NCBI GenBank assembly: GCA_014526335.1
Contig: JACTAT010000010.1
Coordinates: forward strand, 1,146,743-1,210,742
DNA length: 64,000 bases
From: Chrysaora quinquecirrha
Taxonomy: Eukaryota; Cnidaria; Scyphozoa; Semaeostomeae; Pelagiidae
Reading direction: 5' to 3'
Shown: piece after piece, positions 22,837 through 35,471 of the stretch
Layout: every line of letters starts with the position of its first letter
Numbering within the stretch: the stretch's first letter is position 1
Notes under the pieces: model-generated
What the model saw: the letters and a program-made list of their open reading frames with translations, nothing else
What the model was told of the DNA's origin: nothing
Database searches by the model: none
Made by a program: the position numbers and the translations under genes

Positions 22837-23953
22837 GGGTGTTCGATATTCACGGCCCCGGCCCTCGGGGCCCTCATTTTGGAGCAATTTACGGCAGGCA
22901 GGTTATGTGTGCTTAGGAGTGTGAATTGCCCCTTGATATTCAAACTCCGTTTCTTACTCGAGTATAAAGACGAAACAACTCATTTCCAACATATTCTTGT
23001 GTTGCTCTTAAAAATTTGGGCGATCGAAGGGCATTATTGTCTTGTATAAAGAGATCTCCAGTGGGAAAAATTGTAAAGCGTGCTTTTTCATTCCACGATA
23101 TGTAATATGTTTACGAAATTTGTACTGAAATATTATCACGGTATCAAATCTGTGCTTTTGAAACTTGAGCTTCTTCAATGTTCAGATTACAAAAACCTGG
23201 AATTGAGCGGTGACCGCATGTCGCACAGAGAGCAAAAACATGTACATTCAGTAAATCCTATTTTTATGGTAAGTCCTCGCAAGTAAAAAAGTGTTGAAAA
23301 ACCCCAGGCTGATCTTTTCGTTAAAACAATGGCTATAACAGGAGCAAATCATTGCTAATAAAAACCCTGGATAAAAAAATGGATATGCGATGCGAGGATG
23401 GGAGCGGGGATGCATGGTAATGCTTGATACTTCGACGCTACTTTTAAAAAATGTCAATCTAAAAATGCCCTTTCTGCGAGACTTACCATAAAAAAGTGGC
23501 TACAAGCATCGCTAGCAAAATTGGGGACACTACTGTATGTTACAAGTATGTTTTACCTTGAAAACCCGGTCCCATTATAACATATTTAGGTAATTAGACC
23601 CCCCCCCCCGACTCAATGTTGGGACCACTGGCAACATCAGTTTCACCAACATTGAATTGGAGGGGGGAGGGGGTATGCGTCTTTAAAGCATTTTTTGCGA
23701 GGATTGTAGACATTGTAGATTAAGGTTTCTTATAAACATTTTCTCATAAAAAAATGAACTTTGATTCTCGAATTCTAGGAATATAAAATGGCCTTTCTGC
23801 TCGGTTTCACCATAAAAACGTCTACTTTTCTTTGTTTTCACAAAACTTGAAGAGCTTGACGTGAAATATCACTAAAAATATAGGGGCCCCGAGGGCCCCG
23901 GGGGGCTCCAAAATGAGGGCCCCGAGGGCCGGGGCCGTGGATATCGAACACCC
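22837..23953. mobile_element. hAT-type MITE with GC-rich ends, copy 1
   Basis: Inverted ends gggtgttcgatattcacgg … ccgtggatatcgaacaccc of about 50 bases, extending through ccggccctcggggccctcat. The 8-bp direct repeat tctgtttt flanks it (22829-22836, 23954-23961), as expected for hAT elements. No transposase. Two further internal inverted pairs (around tttttatggtaagtc and gacttaccataaaaa) lie at 23262-23495. Confidence 0.83.
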
Positions 23954-24048
23954 TCTGTTTTTATATATTTCATCATGTGACCTCCAGAAAACCATATTTG
24001 GAGAAATGCCAACAAAAACAACCTTATAACATAACATCCTGGAAACTG

Positions 24049-25042
24049 GCATACCGGAAAACCGGGACAGGTGACCCCAAGGTGGGACCCAGGGACGGGT
24101 GACCCCTAGGTGGGATTCCGGAACGGTTGACCCTTATGTGGGACCCCGGGACGCATTCCCCGTGAAACTTGCGTGATACTTTCAGAGCCAAATACCCCTC
24201 CCCGCGCTAATTCAAACCCCCAATACATTCGAACATTACCAATCCCTAACCATTTTGCCTTTTTCGCTTTCTATGCATAGCATCATTCTGATGGTAAAAA
24301 ATACCCACTCCTAATCAAATACAAAGACTTTGTCGCAGAAAAAGGAGTCAGACTAGGTTATCAATATCATCAACATTTAGCAAAGCTTGTATTTCCGTAA
24401 CAATTATAGTTTCTTAACAAAGCAGTTCATGTGAAGCTTTTTAAAACTTGCAGACAGAGAAGAAGTTTCACGATTAATTTCATTTTTTCATCATACATGG
24501 ACAAAAATGCACAGCATTCAAAAAGGAATGATTAAACCACACAGCATCTGCATTTAAAGAATTGCCAATACTAGGATTAGCCTCTATCATCGAAATATAA
24601 ACAGGGGAAAAAAGTTAGTTAACTATTTTTTATTTAGTTCATATTTGATGTTGATGACAGTGGACATTTTTGTTTTGTTACAAGGACACAGTTATATGAT
24701 TGTAGCTTATAGTAGATAATCTTTCCCTTGCTTCTGGATTAACTTTGTTAAACTTTTTTCGATGGTATTGTGAGAATTTGTCTTCGAATTTAAAATAAAG
24801 CCCCGAGCCCACCTAGGGGTCCCCTGTCCCGGGGTGCCACCTAGGGGTCACCCGTCCCGGGGTCCCACCTAGGGGTCACCAATCCCGGGGTCCCACCTAG
24901 GAGTCACCCGTCCCGGGGTCCCACCTAGGGGTCACCCGTCCCGGGGTCCCACCTAGGGGTCACCAATCCCGGGGTCCCACCTAGTAGGTCACCCGTCCCG
25001 GGGTCCCACCTAGGGGTCCCACATCCCAGTTTTCCAGTATGC
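24049..25042. mobile_element. Foldback element with 'ccacctaggggtcacc' arms, copy 1
   Basis: Tips gcataccggaaaaccggg and cccagttttccagtatgc are inverted. The left arm holds three degenerate, and the right arm about eight better, units of gtcccggggtcccacctagggg in opposite orientation. The unique centre is AT-rich without a frame. No clear target duplication. Architecture as in the 5777-7713 foldback, but the sequence is unrelated. Confidence 0.75.
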
Positions 25043-25094
25043 TCTGAAAACTTGTCCAAATTCAATAAACAATACATAAATTGATTTGTCTTCA

Positions 25095-25740
25095 CAGGTG
25101 TTTATTAAAAGATGGAAAAAAACCTGTTGCAACACAACAAACATTCAACGTTTATCGAATGACGGGGGAAACCATTACACTGCAAGCATTACACCGCAAG
25201 CCTTTACCCCCAAAAAAATTCCCCCTTTCTTAAAAGATGAAAAGAATACCCATTACCCCTGAACAAATATTGCCCGTTTATTAAAAGACAGAAACAAAGC
25301 CTTTACCCCCAACAAACATTCCACGTTAATTGAAAGATGGAAAGAATACCCATTACCCCTGAACGAATATTGCCTGTTTATTAAAGGATGGAAACGAACC
25401 CTCTACCCCCAACAAACATTCCCTGTTTATTAAAAGAGGAATAAGACACCTCTTAGCCCTCAACAAATTGCCAGTTTATTAAAGAATGGAAACAAAGCCT
25501 TTACCCCTGCAAACATTGTCTGTTTATTAAAAGATGAATAGGATACCCGTTACGCCTTAACAAAAATTGCCAGTTGATTATAGGACAGAAACAAAGCGTT
25601 AACCCCTAACAAACATTCCCCGGTTATTGAAAGATGGAAAGAATACCCATTACCCCTGAACGAATATTCCTCGTTTGTTAAAGGACAGAAACAAAGCCTT
25701 TACCCCTAACAAACATTGTCCGTCTATTAAAACTTGGAAA
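25095..25740. repeat. Minisatellite of about 50-bp units, copy 1
   Basis: About thirteen units built around cgtttattaaaagatggaaa…tacccc…aacaaacattcc, spaced about 50 bases. A short, more degenerate stretch of the same type lies at about 22500-22720. Confidence 0.8.
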
Positions 25741-26166
25741 AGGCTGTAGGTCGTTGGTTGGCAAAATAACGTAGCTACATAGGTATGCTGTTGGTTGTAG
25801 GCTGTAGGTTGAAGGTTCTGGACAGTAGGTCGTAGGTTGGCAAAAAAACGTAGCTACATACATATGCTGTAGGTTGTAGGTCATAGGTTGGTAAAATAAC
25901 ATAGCTACATAGGTATGCTTTTGGTTGTAGGCTGTAGGTTGAAGGTTCTGGACAGTAGGTCGTAGGTTGGCAAAATAACGTAGCTACATACATATGCTGT
26001 AGGTTGTAGGTCATAGGTTGGTAAAATAACATAGCTACATAGGTATGCTTTTGGTTGTAGGCTGTAGGTTGAAGGTTCTGGACTGTAGGTCGTAGGTTGG
26101 CAAAATAACATAGCTACATAGGTATGCTTTTGGTTGTAGGCTGTAGGTTGAAGGTTCTGCTGTAGG
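25740..26166. repeat. 79/51-bp satellite, short array
   Basis: Unit A (79 bp) reads taggtatgcttttggttgtagg…ttggcaaaataacatagctaca. Unit B (51 bp) reads tacatatgctgtaggttgtagg…aaaataacatagctaca. The array ends abruptly inside a unit at the junction with duplication copy 2. Confidence 0.9.
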
Positions 26167-26343
26167 TTGCCTTTTCCCTGTTGTTGTTCCGGCAATGGCT
26201 TTGTCATTAAGCTCAAGCACTGATTTGAGTGAAGGACTGTTTTGACAAACGCTGTACCCTATAGGATCTGAATGCTTTACTGATATATAACTTTTGAGTG
26301 GGTTGATGATAGACTATTGTTGTTATTTTTTTGACACCAAATA

Positions 26344-27594
26344 ACGCAGTGACTATTTGAGCGGCAGCCGATCAGGCCTAAATGACGGACAGTCTATACT
26401 ACGCATGCGCAAATGCAGATAGGCATTTGGAGCCGAAAAAATCTGCGAATGGCCAGACTTTGTTGTGGTCTCTACTCTCAAAAACTGAGTTTTTCTATTC
26501 AACTTGCTTGATGAAGTTTATGCATGAAAATTCTTCAATGATTTCTGGTGATTAAGAAGTGAAAATTCCTAACTTTGTTTGGGCATTCTAATTGGGAATT
26601 TTTTGGACGGGAATGGGCAGTGGAATTGGTAGTGCGATTAAAAAAGAATTTTCACGCGAGGGCCCACGCAAGTGCATGGTCTGGCTAGGCCATTTTCAGG
26701 GATCAGAAATTTCCAGAAATTTCCAGAAATTGGCAACTCAAGGTTCCAGAAAGTTTATAGCTTATTCATGCATTCTTTCTACGTCTTGAATATTTCCTTA
26801 GTCCACGTTTCCATCCCATATGTCAGAGTAGGCATAATTACGGTCTCTAATATCTTAATTCTTATCGGTATTGCCATCTTCCCAACGTTATCTTCACTGC
26901 AATATCTTCTTGCTGTTATTATCATGTGGTTGATTTTGTCATTTTTCTTTCTTATTTTCGTTTTATTATTACCTTTATTGTTAATCCATTGACCTAAGTA
27001 TTTAGTTTCTTCTACTGACTTTATGTTTCCTTTTTGTACTCTTCTCGAGCCTCTTGGCTGCAATTTCTTGCGCATGCGTAACCAAGGCCTCTAGTCCCTA
27101 TCATGGCTCAACTAGTTTCATGACGTTGCCCCCCTAGTACAATGTCCTCTCAGAAGAAAACTGCCAAAACAAGCCAATCTTGGCAACCTTGAGGTCGGGG
27201 AACATGCCCCAGACCCCCTTATTAGGAGCACCTCTAAACACTGTACGCCTCCGCCGCATTTATATTCAACTGTAGCATCAGTGTAACGTGATTATAAATT
27301 CTCAACTGAAGTAGAGTTGCCAACCTAGTTATTTCCCCAGCTTTGCACCACTGGCTGTGCAAGAATTCCTGTCAAAAATACTAAGAGAAGAATGAACTTG
27401 CCACGACTGCTGCACTCGCACTGTGAAAGAAAGCGCCGAAGATAAAACGATAGAACAATAAGTCGCCTTAAATTTTGTGCCCCTCCCCCCGCCTAGTTGT
27501 ATCCCCTTAAAAGAGGCCCTGTGCGTAATATAGACTGCCGGTCATTTAGTTTTCACTAAGGCTTGACCGGCTGACGGCCAAATAGTCACTGCGT
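26344..27594. mobile_element. DNA-transposon derivative, 6-bp duplication, copy 2
   Basis: Counterpart of 21186-22436 in the second duplication copy, with the same tips and the same flanking caaata (26338-26343, 27595-27600). Confidence 0.75.
26779..27075 (-). pseudogene. LINE reverse-transcriptase fragment, copy 2
   Basis: Same translated product as the frame at 21622-21918, in the second copy of the 5.16-kb duplication. Confidence 0.65.
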
Positions 27595-27998
27595 CAAATA
27601 AAATACCCTAACGAAATATGTTCCCCGCTTATAAAACAATTGAAAACAAGCATAACCCCAACCAAACACTGCCTGCCTGTTGAGAGATGGACAGCGCCTC
27701 CTGTCTCAAAAGAATAATTGCCTGTTTATTGAAGATTGAAAACAGTCTTAATCCAAAAACAAACATTTTTCTTATCAAAACATGGAAGACAGTCATAACA
27801 CTTCATCAAAAATTTCTCATGTTTTCATTTCTCATTGAACATTTCCCTTTTATTAAAATTTTATTAGAGGGGGTTAAAAACTGCCCCCATCGCAACCAAA
27901 CATTCAGAATAATTCCAAAAGCAAAGGGCAAATTGTGGTAAAAACTCCTGACTTTCATATAATAGTTATTGGAAAGATATTTTATTACTTCTGTTTTT

Positions 27999-29114
27999 GG
28001 GTGTTCGATATTCACGGCCCCGGCCCTCGGGGCCCTCATTTTGGAGCAATTTACGGCAGGCAGGTTATGTGTGCTTAGGAGTGTGAATTGCCCCTTGATA
28101 TTCAAACTCCGTTTCTTACTCGAGTATAAAGACGAAACAACTCATTTCCAACATATTCTTGTGTTGCTCTTAAAAATTTGGGCGATCGAAGGGCATTATT
28201 GTCTTGTATAAAGAGATCTCCAGTGGGAAAAATTGTAAAGCGTGCTTTTTCATTCCACGATATGTAATATGTTTACGAAATTTGTACTGAAATATTATCA
28301 CGGTATCAAATCTGTGCTTTTGAAACTTGAGCTTCTTCAATGTTCAGATTACAAAAACCTGGAATTGAGCGGTGACCGCATGTCGCACAGAGAGCAAAAA
28401 CATGTACATTCAGTAAATCCTATTTTTATGGTAAGTCCTCGCAAGTAAAAAAGTGTTGAAAAACCCCAGGCTGATCTTTTCGTTAAAACAATGGCTATAA
28501 CAGGAGCAAATCATTGCTAATAAAAACCCTGGATAAAAAAATGGATATGCGATGCGAGGATGGGAGCGGGGATGCATGGTAATGCTTGATACTTCGACGC
28601 TACTTTTAAAAAATGTCAATCTAAAAATGCCCTTTCTGCGAGACTTACCATAAAAAAGTGGCTACAAGCATCGCTAGCAAAATTGGGGACACTACTGTAT
28701 GTTACAAGTATGTTTTACCTTGAAAACCCGGTCCCATTATAACATATTTAGGTAATTAGACCCCCCCCGACTCAATGTTGGGACCACTGGCAACATCAGT
28801 TTCACCAACATTGAATTGGAGGGGGGAGGGGGTATGCGTCTTTAAAGCATTTTTTGCGAGGATTGTAGACATTGTAGATTAAGGTTTCTTATAAACATTT
28901 TCTCATAAAAAAATGAACTTTGATTCTCGAATTCTAGGAATATAAAATGGCCTTTCTGCTCGGTTTCACCATAAAAACGTCTACTTTTCTTTGTTTTCAC
29001 AAAACTTGAAGAGCTTGACGTGAAATATCACTAAAAAATATAGGGGGCCCCGAGGGCCCCGGGGGGCTCCAAAATGAGGGCCCCGAGGGCCGGGGCCGTG
29101 GATATCGAACACCC
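27999..29114. mobile_element. hAT-type MITE with GC-rich ends, copy 2
   Basis: Counterpart of 22837-23953. The left flank has one extra T (tctgttttt). The poly-C run near 28762 is shorter than its partner at 23602. Confidence 0.83.
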
Positions 29115-29209
29115 TCTGTTTTTATATATTTCATCATGTGACCTCCAGAAAACCATATTTGGAGAAATGCCAACAAAAACAACCTTATAACATAACATCC
29201 TGGAAACTG

Positions 29210-30202
29210 GCATACCGGAAAACCGGGACAGGTGACCCCAAGGTGGGACCCAGGGACGGGTGACCCCTAGGTGGGATTCCGGAACGGTTGACCCTTATGT
29301 GGGACCCCGGGACGCATTCCCCGTGAAACTTGCGTGATACTTTCAGAGCCAAATACCCCTTCCCGCGCTAATTCAAACCCCCAATACATTCGAACATTAC
29401 CAATCCCTAACCATTTTGCCTTTTCGCTTTCTATGCATAGCATCATTCTGATGGTAAAAAATACCCACTCCTAATCAAATACAAAGACTTTGTCGCAGAA
29501 AAAGGAGTCAGACTAGGTTATCAATATCATCAACATTTAGCAAAGCTTGTATTTCCGTAACAATTATAGTTTCTTAACAAAGCAGTTCATGTGAAGCTTT
29601 TTAAAACTTGCAGACGGAGAAGAAGTTTCAAGTTTAATTTCATTCTTTTATTATACATGGACAAAAATGCACAGTATTAAAAATTGAATGCTGAAACCTC
29701 ACAGCATCTGCATTTAAAGAATTGCCATTACTAGGATTAGCCTCTATCATCGAAATATAAACAGGGAATAAAAGTTAGTTAACTATTCTTATTTAGTTCA
29801 TATTTGACGTTGATGACAATAGACATCTTTTGTTTTGTTAGAATGACACAGTTATACGTTTGTAGCTTATAGTAGATAATCTTTCCCTTTCTTCTGGATC
29901 AACTTTGTTAAAATTTTCTCGATGGTCTTGTGAGAATTTGTTTTCGAATTCAAAATAATGCCTCGAGCCCACCTAGGGGTCCCATGTCCCAGGGTCCCAC
30001 CTAGGGGTCCCACGTCCCAGGGTCCCGCCTAGGGGTCACCCGTCCCGGGGTCCCACCCAGGGGTCACACGTCCCGGGGTCCCACCTAGGGGTCAGCCGTC
30101 CCGGGGTCCCACCTAGGGGTCACCAATCCCGGGGTCCCACCTAGTAGGTCACCCGTCCCGGGGTCCCACCTAGGGGTCCCACATCCCAGTTTTCCAGTAT
30201 GC
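29210..30202. mobile_element. Foldback element with 'ccacctaggggtcacc' arms, copy 2
   Basis: Counterpart of 24049-25042. Its centre and the outer right-arm units carry many substitutions relative to copy 1, whereas sequence on both sides is nearly identical. Confidence 0.75.
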
Positions 30203-30252
30203 TCTGAAAACTTGTCCAAATTCAATAAACAATACATAAATTGATTTGTCTT

Positions 30253-30897
30253 CACAGGTGTTTATTAAAAGATGGAAAAAAACCTGTTGCAACACAACAA
30301 ACATTCAACGTTTATCGAATGACGGGGGAAACCATTACACTGCAAGCATTACACCGCAAGCCTTTACCCCAAAAAATTCCCCCTTTCTTAAAAGATGAAA
30401 AGAATACCCATTACCCCTGAACAAATATTGCCCGTTTATTAAAAGACAGAAACAAAGCCTTTACCCCCAACAAACATTCCACGTTAATTGAAAGATGGAA
30501 AGAATACCCATTACCCCTGAACGAATATTGCCTGTTTATTAAAGGATGGAAACGAACCCTCTACCCCCAACAAACATTCCCTGTTTATTAAAAGAGGAAT
30601 AAGACACCTCTTAGCCCTCAACAAATTGCCAGTTTATTAAAGAATGGAAACAAAGCCTTTACCCCTGCAAACATTGTCTGTTTATTAAAAGATGAATAGG
30701 ATACCCGTTACGCCTTAACAAAAATTGCCAGTTGATTATAGGACAGAAACAAAGCGTTAACCCCTAACAAACATTCCCCGGTTATTGAAAGATGGAAAGA
30801 ATACCCATTACCCCTGAACGAATATTCCTCGTTTGTTAAAGGACAGAAACAAAGCCTTTACCCCTAACAAACATTGTCCGTCTATTAAAACTTGGAA
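30253..30897. repeat. Minisatellite of about 50-bp units, copy 2
   Basis: Counterpart of 25095-25740 in the second duplication copy, with nearly the same sequence. Confidence 0.8.
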
Positions 30898-33800
30898 AAG
30901 GCTGTAGGTCGTTGGTTGGCAAAATAACGTAGCTACATAGGTATGCTGTTGGTTGTAGGCTGTAGGTTGAAGGTTCTGGACAGTAGGTCGTAGGTTGGCA
31001 AAAAAACGTAGCTACATACATATGCTGTAGGTTGTAGGTCATAGGTTGGTAAAATAACATAGCTACATAGGTATGCTTTTGGTTGTAGGCTGTAGGTTGA
31101 AGGTTCTGGACAGTAGGTCGTAGGTTGGCAAAATAACGTAGCTACATACATATGCTGTAGGTTGTAGGTCATAGGTTGGTAAAATAACATAGCTACATAG
31201 GTATGCTTTTGGTTGTAGGCTGTAGGTTGAAGGTTCTGGACTGTAGGTCGTAGGTTGGCAAAATAACATAGCTACATAGGTATGCTTTTGGTTGTAGGCT
31301 GTAGGTTGAAGGTTCTGGACAGTAGGTCGTAGGTTGGCAAAATAACATAGCTACATACATATGCTGTAGGTTGTAGGTCATAGGTTGGTAAAATAACATA
31401 GCTACATAGGTATGCTTTTGGTTGTAGGCTGTAGGTTGAAGGTTCTGGACTGTAGGTCGTAGGTTGGCAAAATAACATAGCTACATAGGTATGCTTTTGG
31501 TTGTAGACTGTAGGTTGAAGGTTCTGCGCTGTAGGTCGTAGGTTGGAAAATAACATAGCTACATAGGTATGCTTTTGGTTGTAGGCTGTAGGTTGAAGGT
31601 TTTGGGCTGTAGGTCGTAGGTTGGCAAAATAACATAGCTACATACATATGCTGTAGGTTGTAGGTCATAGGTTGGTAAAATAACATAGCTACATAGGTAT
31701 GCTTTTGGTTGTAGGCTGTAGGTTGAAGGTTCTGGACTGTAGGTCGTAGGTTGGCAAAATAACATAGCTACATAGGTATGCTTTTGGTTGTAGACTGTAG
31801 GTTGAAGGTTCTGCGCTGTAGGTCGTAGGTTGGCAAAATAACGTAGCTACATACATATGCTGTAGGTTGTAGGCCATAGGTTGGTAAAATAACATAGCTA
31901 CATAGGTATGCTTTTGGTTGTAGGCTGTAGGTTGAAGGTTCTGGACTGTAGGTCGTAGGTTGGCAAAATAACATAGCTACATACATATGCTGTAGGTTGT
32001 AGGTCATAGGTTGGTAAAATAACATAGCTACATAGGTATGCTTTTGGTTGTAGGCTGTAGGTTGAAGGTTCTGGACTGTAGGTCGTAGGTTGGCAAAATA
32101 ACATAGCTACATAGGTATGCTTTTGGTTGTAGGCTGTAGGTTGAAGGTTCTGCGCTGTAGGTCGTAGGTTGGCAAAATAACATAGCTACATACATATGCT
32201 GTAGGTTGTAGGTCATAGGTTGGTAAAATAACATAGCTACATAGGTATGCTTTTGGTTGTAGGCTGTAGGTTGAAGGTTCTGGACTGTAGGTCGTAGGTT
32301 GGCAAAATAACATAGCTACATAGGTATGCTTTTGGTTGTAGACTGTAGGTTGAAGGTTCTGGACTGTAGGTCGTAGGTTGGCAAAATAACATAGCTACAT
32401 AGGTATGCTTTTGGTTGTAGGCTGTAGGTTGAAGGTTCTGCGCTGTAGGTCGTAGGTTGGCAAAATAACATAGCTACATACATATGCTGTAGGTTGTAGG
32501 TCATAGGTTGGTAAAATAACATAGCTACATAGGTATGCTTTTGGTTGTAGGCTGTAGGTTGAAGGTTCTGGACTGTAGGTCGTAGGTTGGCAAAATAACA
32601 TAGCTACATAGGTATGCTTTTGGTTGTAGACTGTAGGTTGAAGGTTCTGCGCTGTAGGTCGTAGGTTGGCAAAATAACATAGCTACATAGGTATGCTTTT
32701 GGTTGTAGGCTGTAGGTTGAAGGTTTTGGGCTGTAGGTCGTAGGTTGGCAAAATAACATAGCTACATACATATGCTGTAGGTTGTAGGTCATAGGTTGGT
32801 AAAATAACATAGCTACATAGGTATGCTTTTGGTTGTAGGCTGTAGGTTGAAGGTTCTGGACTGTAGGTCGTAGGTTGGCAAAATAACATAGCTACATAGG
32901 TATGCTTTTGGTTGTAGACTGTAGGTTGAAGGTTCTGCGCTGTAGGTCGTAGGTTGGCAAAATAACGTAGCTACATACATATGCTGTAGGTTGTAGGCCA
33001 TAGGTTGGTAAAATAACATAGCTACATAGGTATGCTTTTGGTTGTAGGCTGTAGGTTGAAGGTTCTGGACTGTAGGTCGTAGGTTGGCAAAATAACATAG
33101 CTACATACATATGCTGTAGGTTGTAGGTCATAGGTTGGTAAAATAACATAGCTACATAGGTATGCTTTTGGTTGTAGGCTGTAGGTTGAAGGTTCTGGAC
33201 TGTAGGTCGTAGGTTGGCAAAATAACATAGCTACATAGGTATGCTTTTGGTTGTAGGCTGTAGGTTGAAGGTTCTGGACAGTAGGTCGTAGGTTGGCAAA
33301 ATAACGTAGCTACATACATATGCTGTAGGTTGTAGGTCATAGGTTGGTAAAATAACATAGCTACATAGGTATGCTTTTGGTTGTAGGCTGTAGGTTGAAG
33401 GTTCTGGACTGTAGGTCGTAGGTTGGCAAAATAACATAGCTACATAGGTATGCTTTTGGTTGTAGACTGTAGGTTGAAGGTTCTGCGCTGTAGGTCGTAG
33501 GTTGGCAAAATAACATAGCTACATAGGTATGCTTTTGGTTGTAGGCTGTAGGTTGAAGGTTTTGGGCTGTAGGTCGTAGGTTGGCAAAATAACATAGCTA
33601 CATACATATGCTGTAGGTTGTAGGTCATAGGTTGGTAAAATAACATAGCTACATAGGTATGCTTTTGGTTGTAGGCTGTAGGTTGAAGGTTCTGGACTGT
33701 AGGTCGTAGGTTGGCAAAATAACATAGCTACATAGGTATGCTTTTGGTTGTAGGCTGTAGGTTGAAGGTTCTGGGCTGTAGGTCGTAGGTTGGCAAAATA

Positions 33801-34965
33801 ACATAGCTACATAGGTATGCTGTAGGTTGTAGGTCATAGGTTGGTAAAATAACATAGCTACATAGGTATGCTTTTGGTTGTAGGCTGTAGGTTGAAGGTT
33901 CTGGACAGTAGGTCGTAGGTTGGCAAAATAACGTAGCTACATACATATGCTGTAGGTTGTAGGCCATAGGTTGGTAAAATAACATAGCTACATAGGTATG
34001 CTTTTGGTTGTAGGCTGTAGGTTGAAGGTTCTGGACTGTAGGTCGTAGGTTGGCAAAATAACGTAGCTACATAGGTATGCTTTTGGTTGTAGGCTGTAGG
34101 TTGAAGGTTCTGCGCTGTAGGTCGTAGGTTGGCAAAATAACATAGCTACATAGGTATGCTTTTGGTTGTAGGCTGTATGTTGAAGGTTCTGGGTTGTAGG
34201 TCGTAGGTTGGTAAAACAACATAGCTACATAGGTATGCTTTTGGTTGTAGGCTGTAGGTTGAAGGTTCCGGGCTGTAGGTCATAGGTTGGTAAAATAACA
34301 TAGCTACATAGGTATGCTTTTGGTTGTAGGCTGTAGGTTGAAGGTTCTGGGCTGTAGGTCGTAGGTTGGCAAAATAACATAGCTACATAGGTATGCTTTT
34401 GGTTGTAGGCTGTATGTTGAAGGTTCTGGGTTGTAGGTCGTAGATTGGTAAAACAACATAGCTACATAGGTATGCTTTTGGTTGTAGGCTGTAGGTTGAA
34501 GGTTCCGGGCTGTAGGTCATAGGTTGGTAAAATAACATAGCTACATAGGTATGCTTTTGGTTGTAGGCTGTAGGTTGAAGGTTCTGGGCTGTAGGTCGTA
34601 GGTTGGCAAAATAACATAGCTACATAGGTATGCTTTTGGTTGTAGGCTGTATGTTGAAGGTTCTGGGTTGTAGGTCGTAGGTTGGTAAAACAACATAGCT
34701 ACATAGGTATGCTTTTGGTTGTAGGCTGTAGGTTGAAGGTTCCGGGCTGTAGGTCATAGGTTGGTAAAATAACATAGCTACATAGGTATGCTTTTGGTTG
34801 TAGGCTTTAGGTTGAGGGTTCTGGGCTGTAGGTCGTAGGTTGATAAAATAACATAGCTACATAGGTATGCTTTTGGGTGTAGGCTGTAGGTTGAGGGTTC
34901 TGGGCTGTAGGTCGTAGGTTGACAAAATAACATAGCTTCATACGTATGCTGTAGGTTGCAGCAGT
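30897..34965. repeat. 79/51-bp satellite, 4-kb array with higher-order structure
   Basis: Alternating A (79 bp) and B (51 bp) units give recurring 79, 130 and 209-bp spacings. A block of about 1,124 bp recurs (31559-32682 against 32683-33806). The last kilobase (from about 34060) contains almost only A units, with more variants. Every frame on the minus strand yields overlapping peptides rich in PTTYS/YVILPT. Neither 79 nor 130 is a multiple of 3, so the frames rotate and a real coding role is unlikely. The core word gtaggttgtaggt is itself a short internal repeat. Confidence 0.93.
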
Positions 34966-35072
34966 GGTTGTAGGTTGTAGGTTGTAGGTTGGTAAATAAC
35001 ATTGCTACAGAGCCATACTGTATTTTGTAGGTTGTTGATCCTAGGATGGCGGACAAATATAACTATGAGCCT

Positions 35073-35471
35073 ATAGATCATTTCGGTAATATTTAAATTT
35101 TTCGAAATCGCAAGATATCAATCTTTCGAGGCAAAAATCGAATAAAGCACCCAAAAATTAGTCTAGATGCAAAGTTTTACTATCTCAGCGCATGTATAAT
35201 CGATTTTACGAGCGTTCAAAGTTCACGATTTTATAAGGGCTTTGACTGTGTGGGGTAAAAAGTTTCACCAAGTTCATTTCTTGCGGTCAAAGCCTTTATG
35301 AAATCGAGAGCATTGAATGCTCATAAAATTAAGAACACAAGCGCTAGGACAATGAAACTTTGTACCTAAACTAAGTTTTGGTTGCTTCATAAGATTTTCA
35401 TATCGAAAACTCGATATCACGTAATTTCGAAAAATTTTAATGCCGAGTGACGTCATACCGAAATGATCTAT
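35073..35471. mobile_element. MITE with 'atagatcatttcggta' ends
   Basis: 399 bp with inverted ends atagatcatttcggta / taccgaaatgatctat, inserted near the outer edge of the satellite. Satellite words resume after it (gttgtaggttgaagg). A diverged partial copy of its left half lies at 44651-44855. Confidence 0.78.

Larger units (their letters stand above)
21009..26166. repeat. Large tandem duplication, copy 1 (5,158 bp)
   Basis: The sequence from ttgccttttccctg (21009) into the 79/51-bp satellite (26166) recurs at 26167 with a constant offset of 5,157-5,162 bp. The copies are almost identical. Most differences are one-base changes in homopolymer length, except for a cluster of substitutions at about 24455-24990. 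Contents in order: a 1.25-kb element with a LINE fragment, a 1.1-kb hAT-type MITE, a 1.0-kb foldback, a 50-bp minisatellite, satellite. Confidence 0.92.
26167..31324. repeat. Large tandem duplication, copy 2
   Basis: Second copy of 21009-26166. The junction joins satellite (…ggttctgctgtagg) directly to ttgccttttccctg. Copy 2 runs on into a satellite about ten times longer than that of copy 1. All elements of copy 1 have counterparts here. Confidence 0.92.

Noticed and set aside
23602..23680. C-run and inverted words around caatgttggg / ccaacattg suggesting a terminator or regulatory hairpin
   Set aside because: Short internal palindrome of a MITE in a eukaryotic genome. Its C-run length varies between copies. 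No regulatory claim is justified.
30836..35056. Dozens of overlapping minus-strand frames encoding similar PTTYS/YVILPT-rich peptides
   Set aside because: They are translations of the 79/51-bp satellite. Unit lengths are not multiples of three, so all frames rotate and stay open by composition. There is no start context, domain or codon signal.
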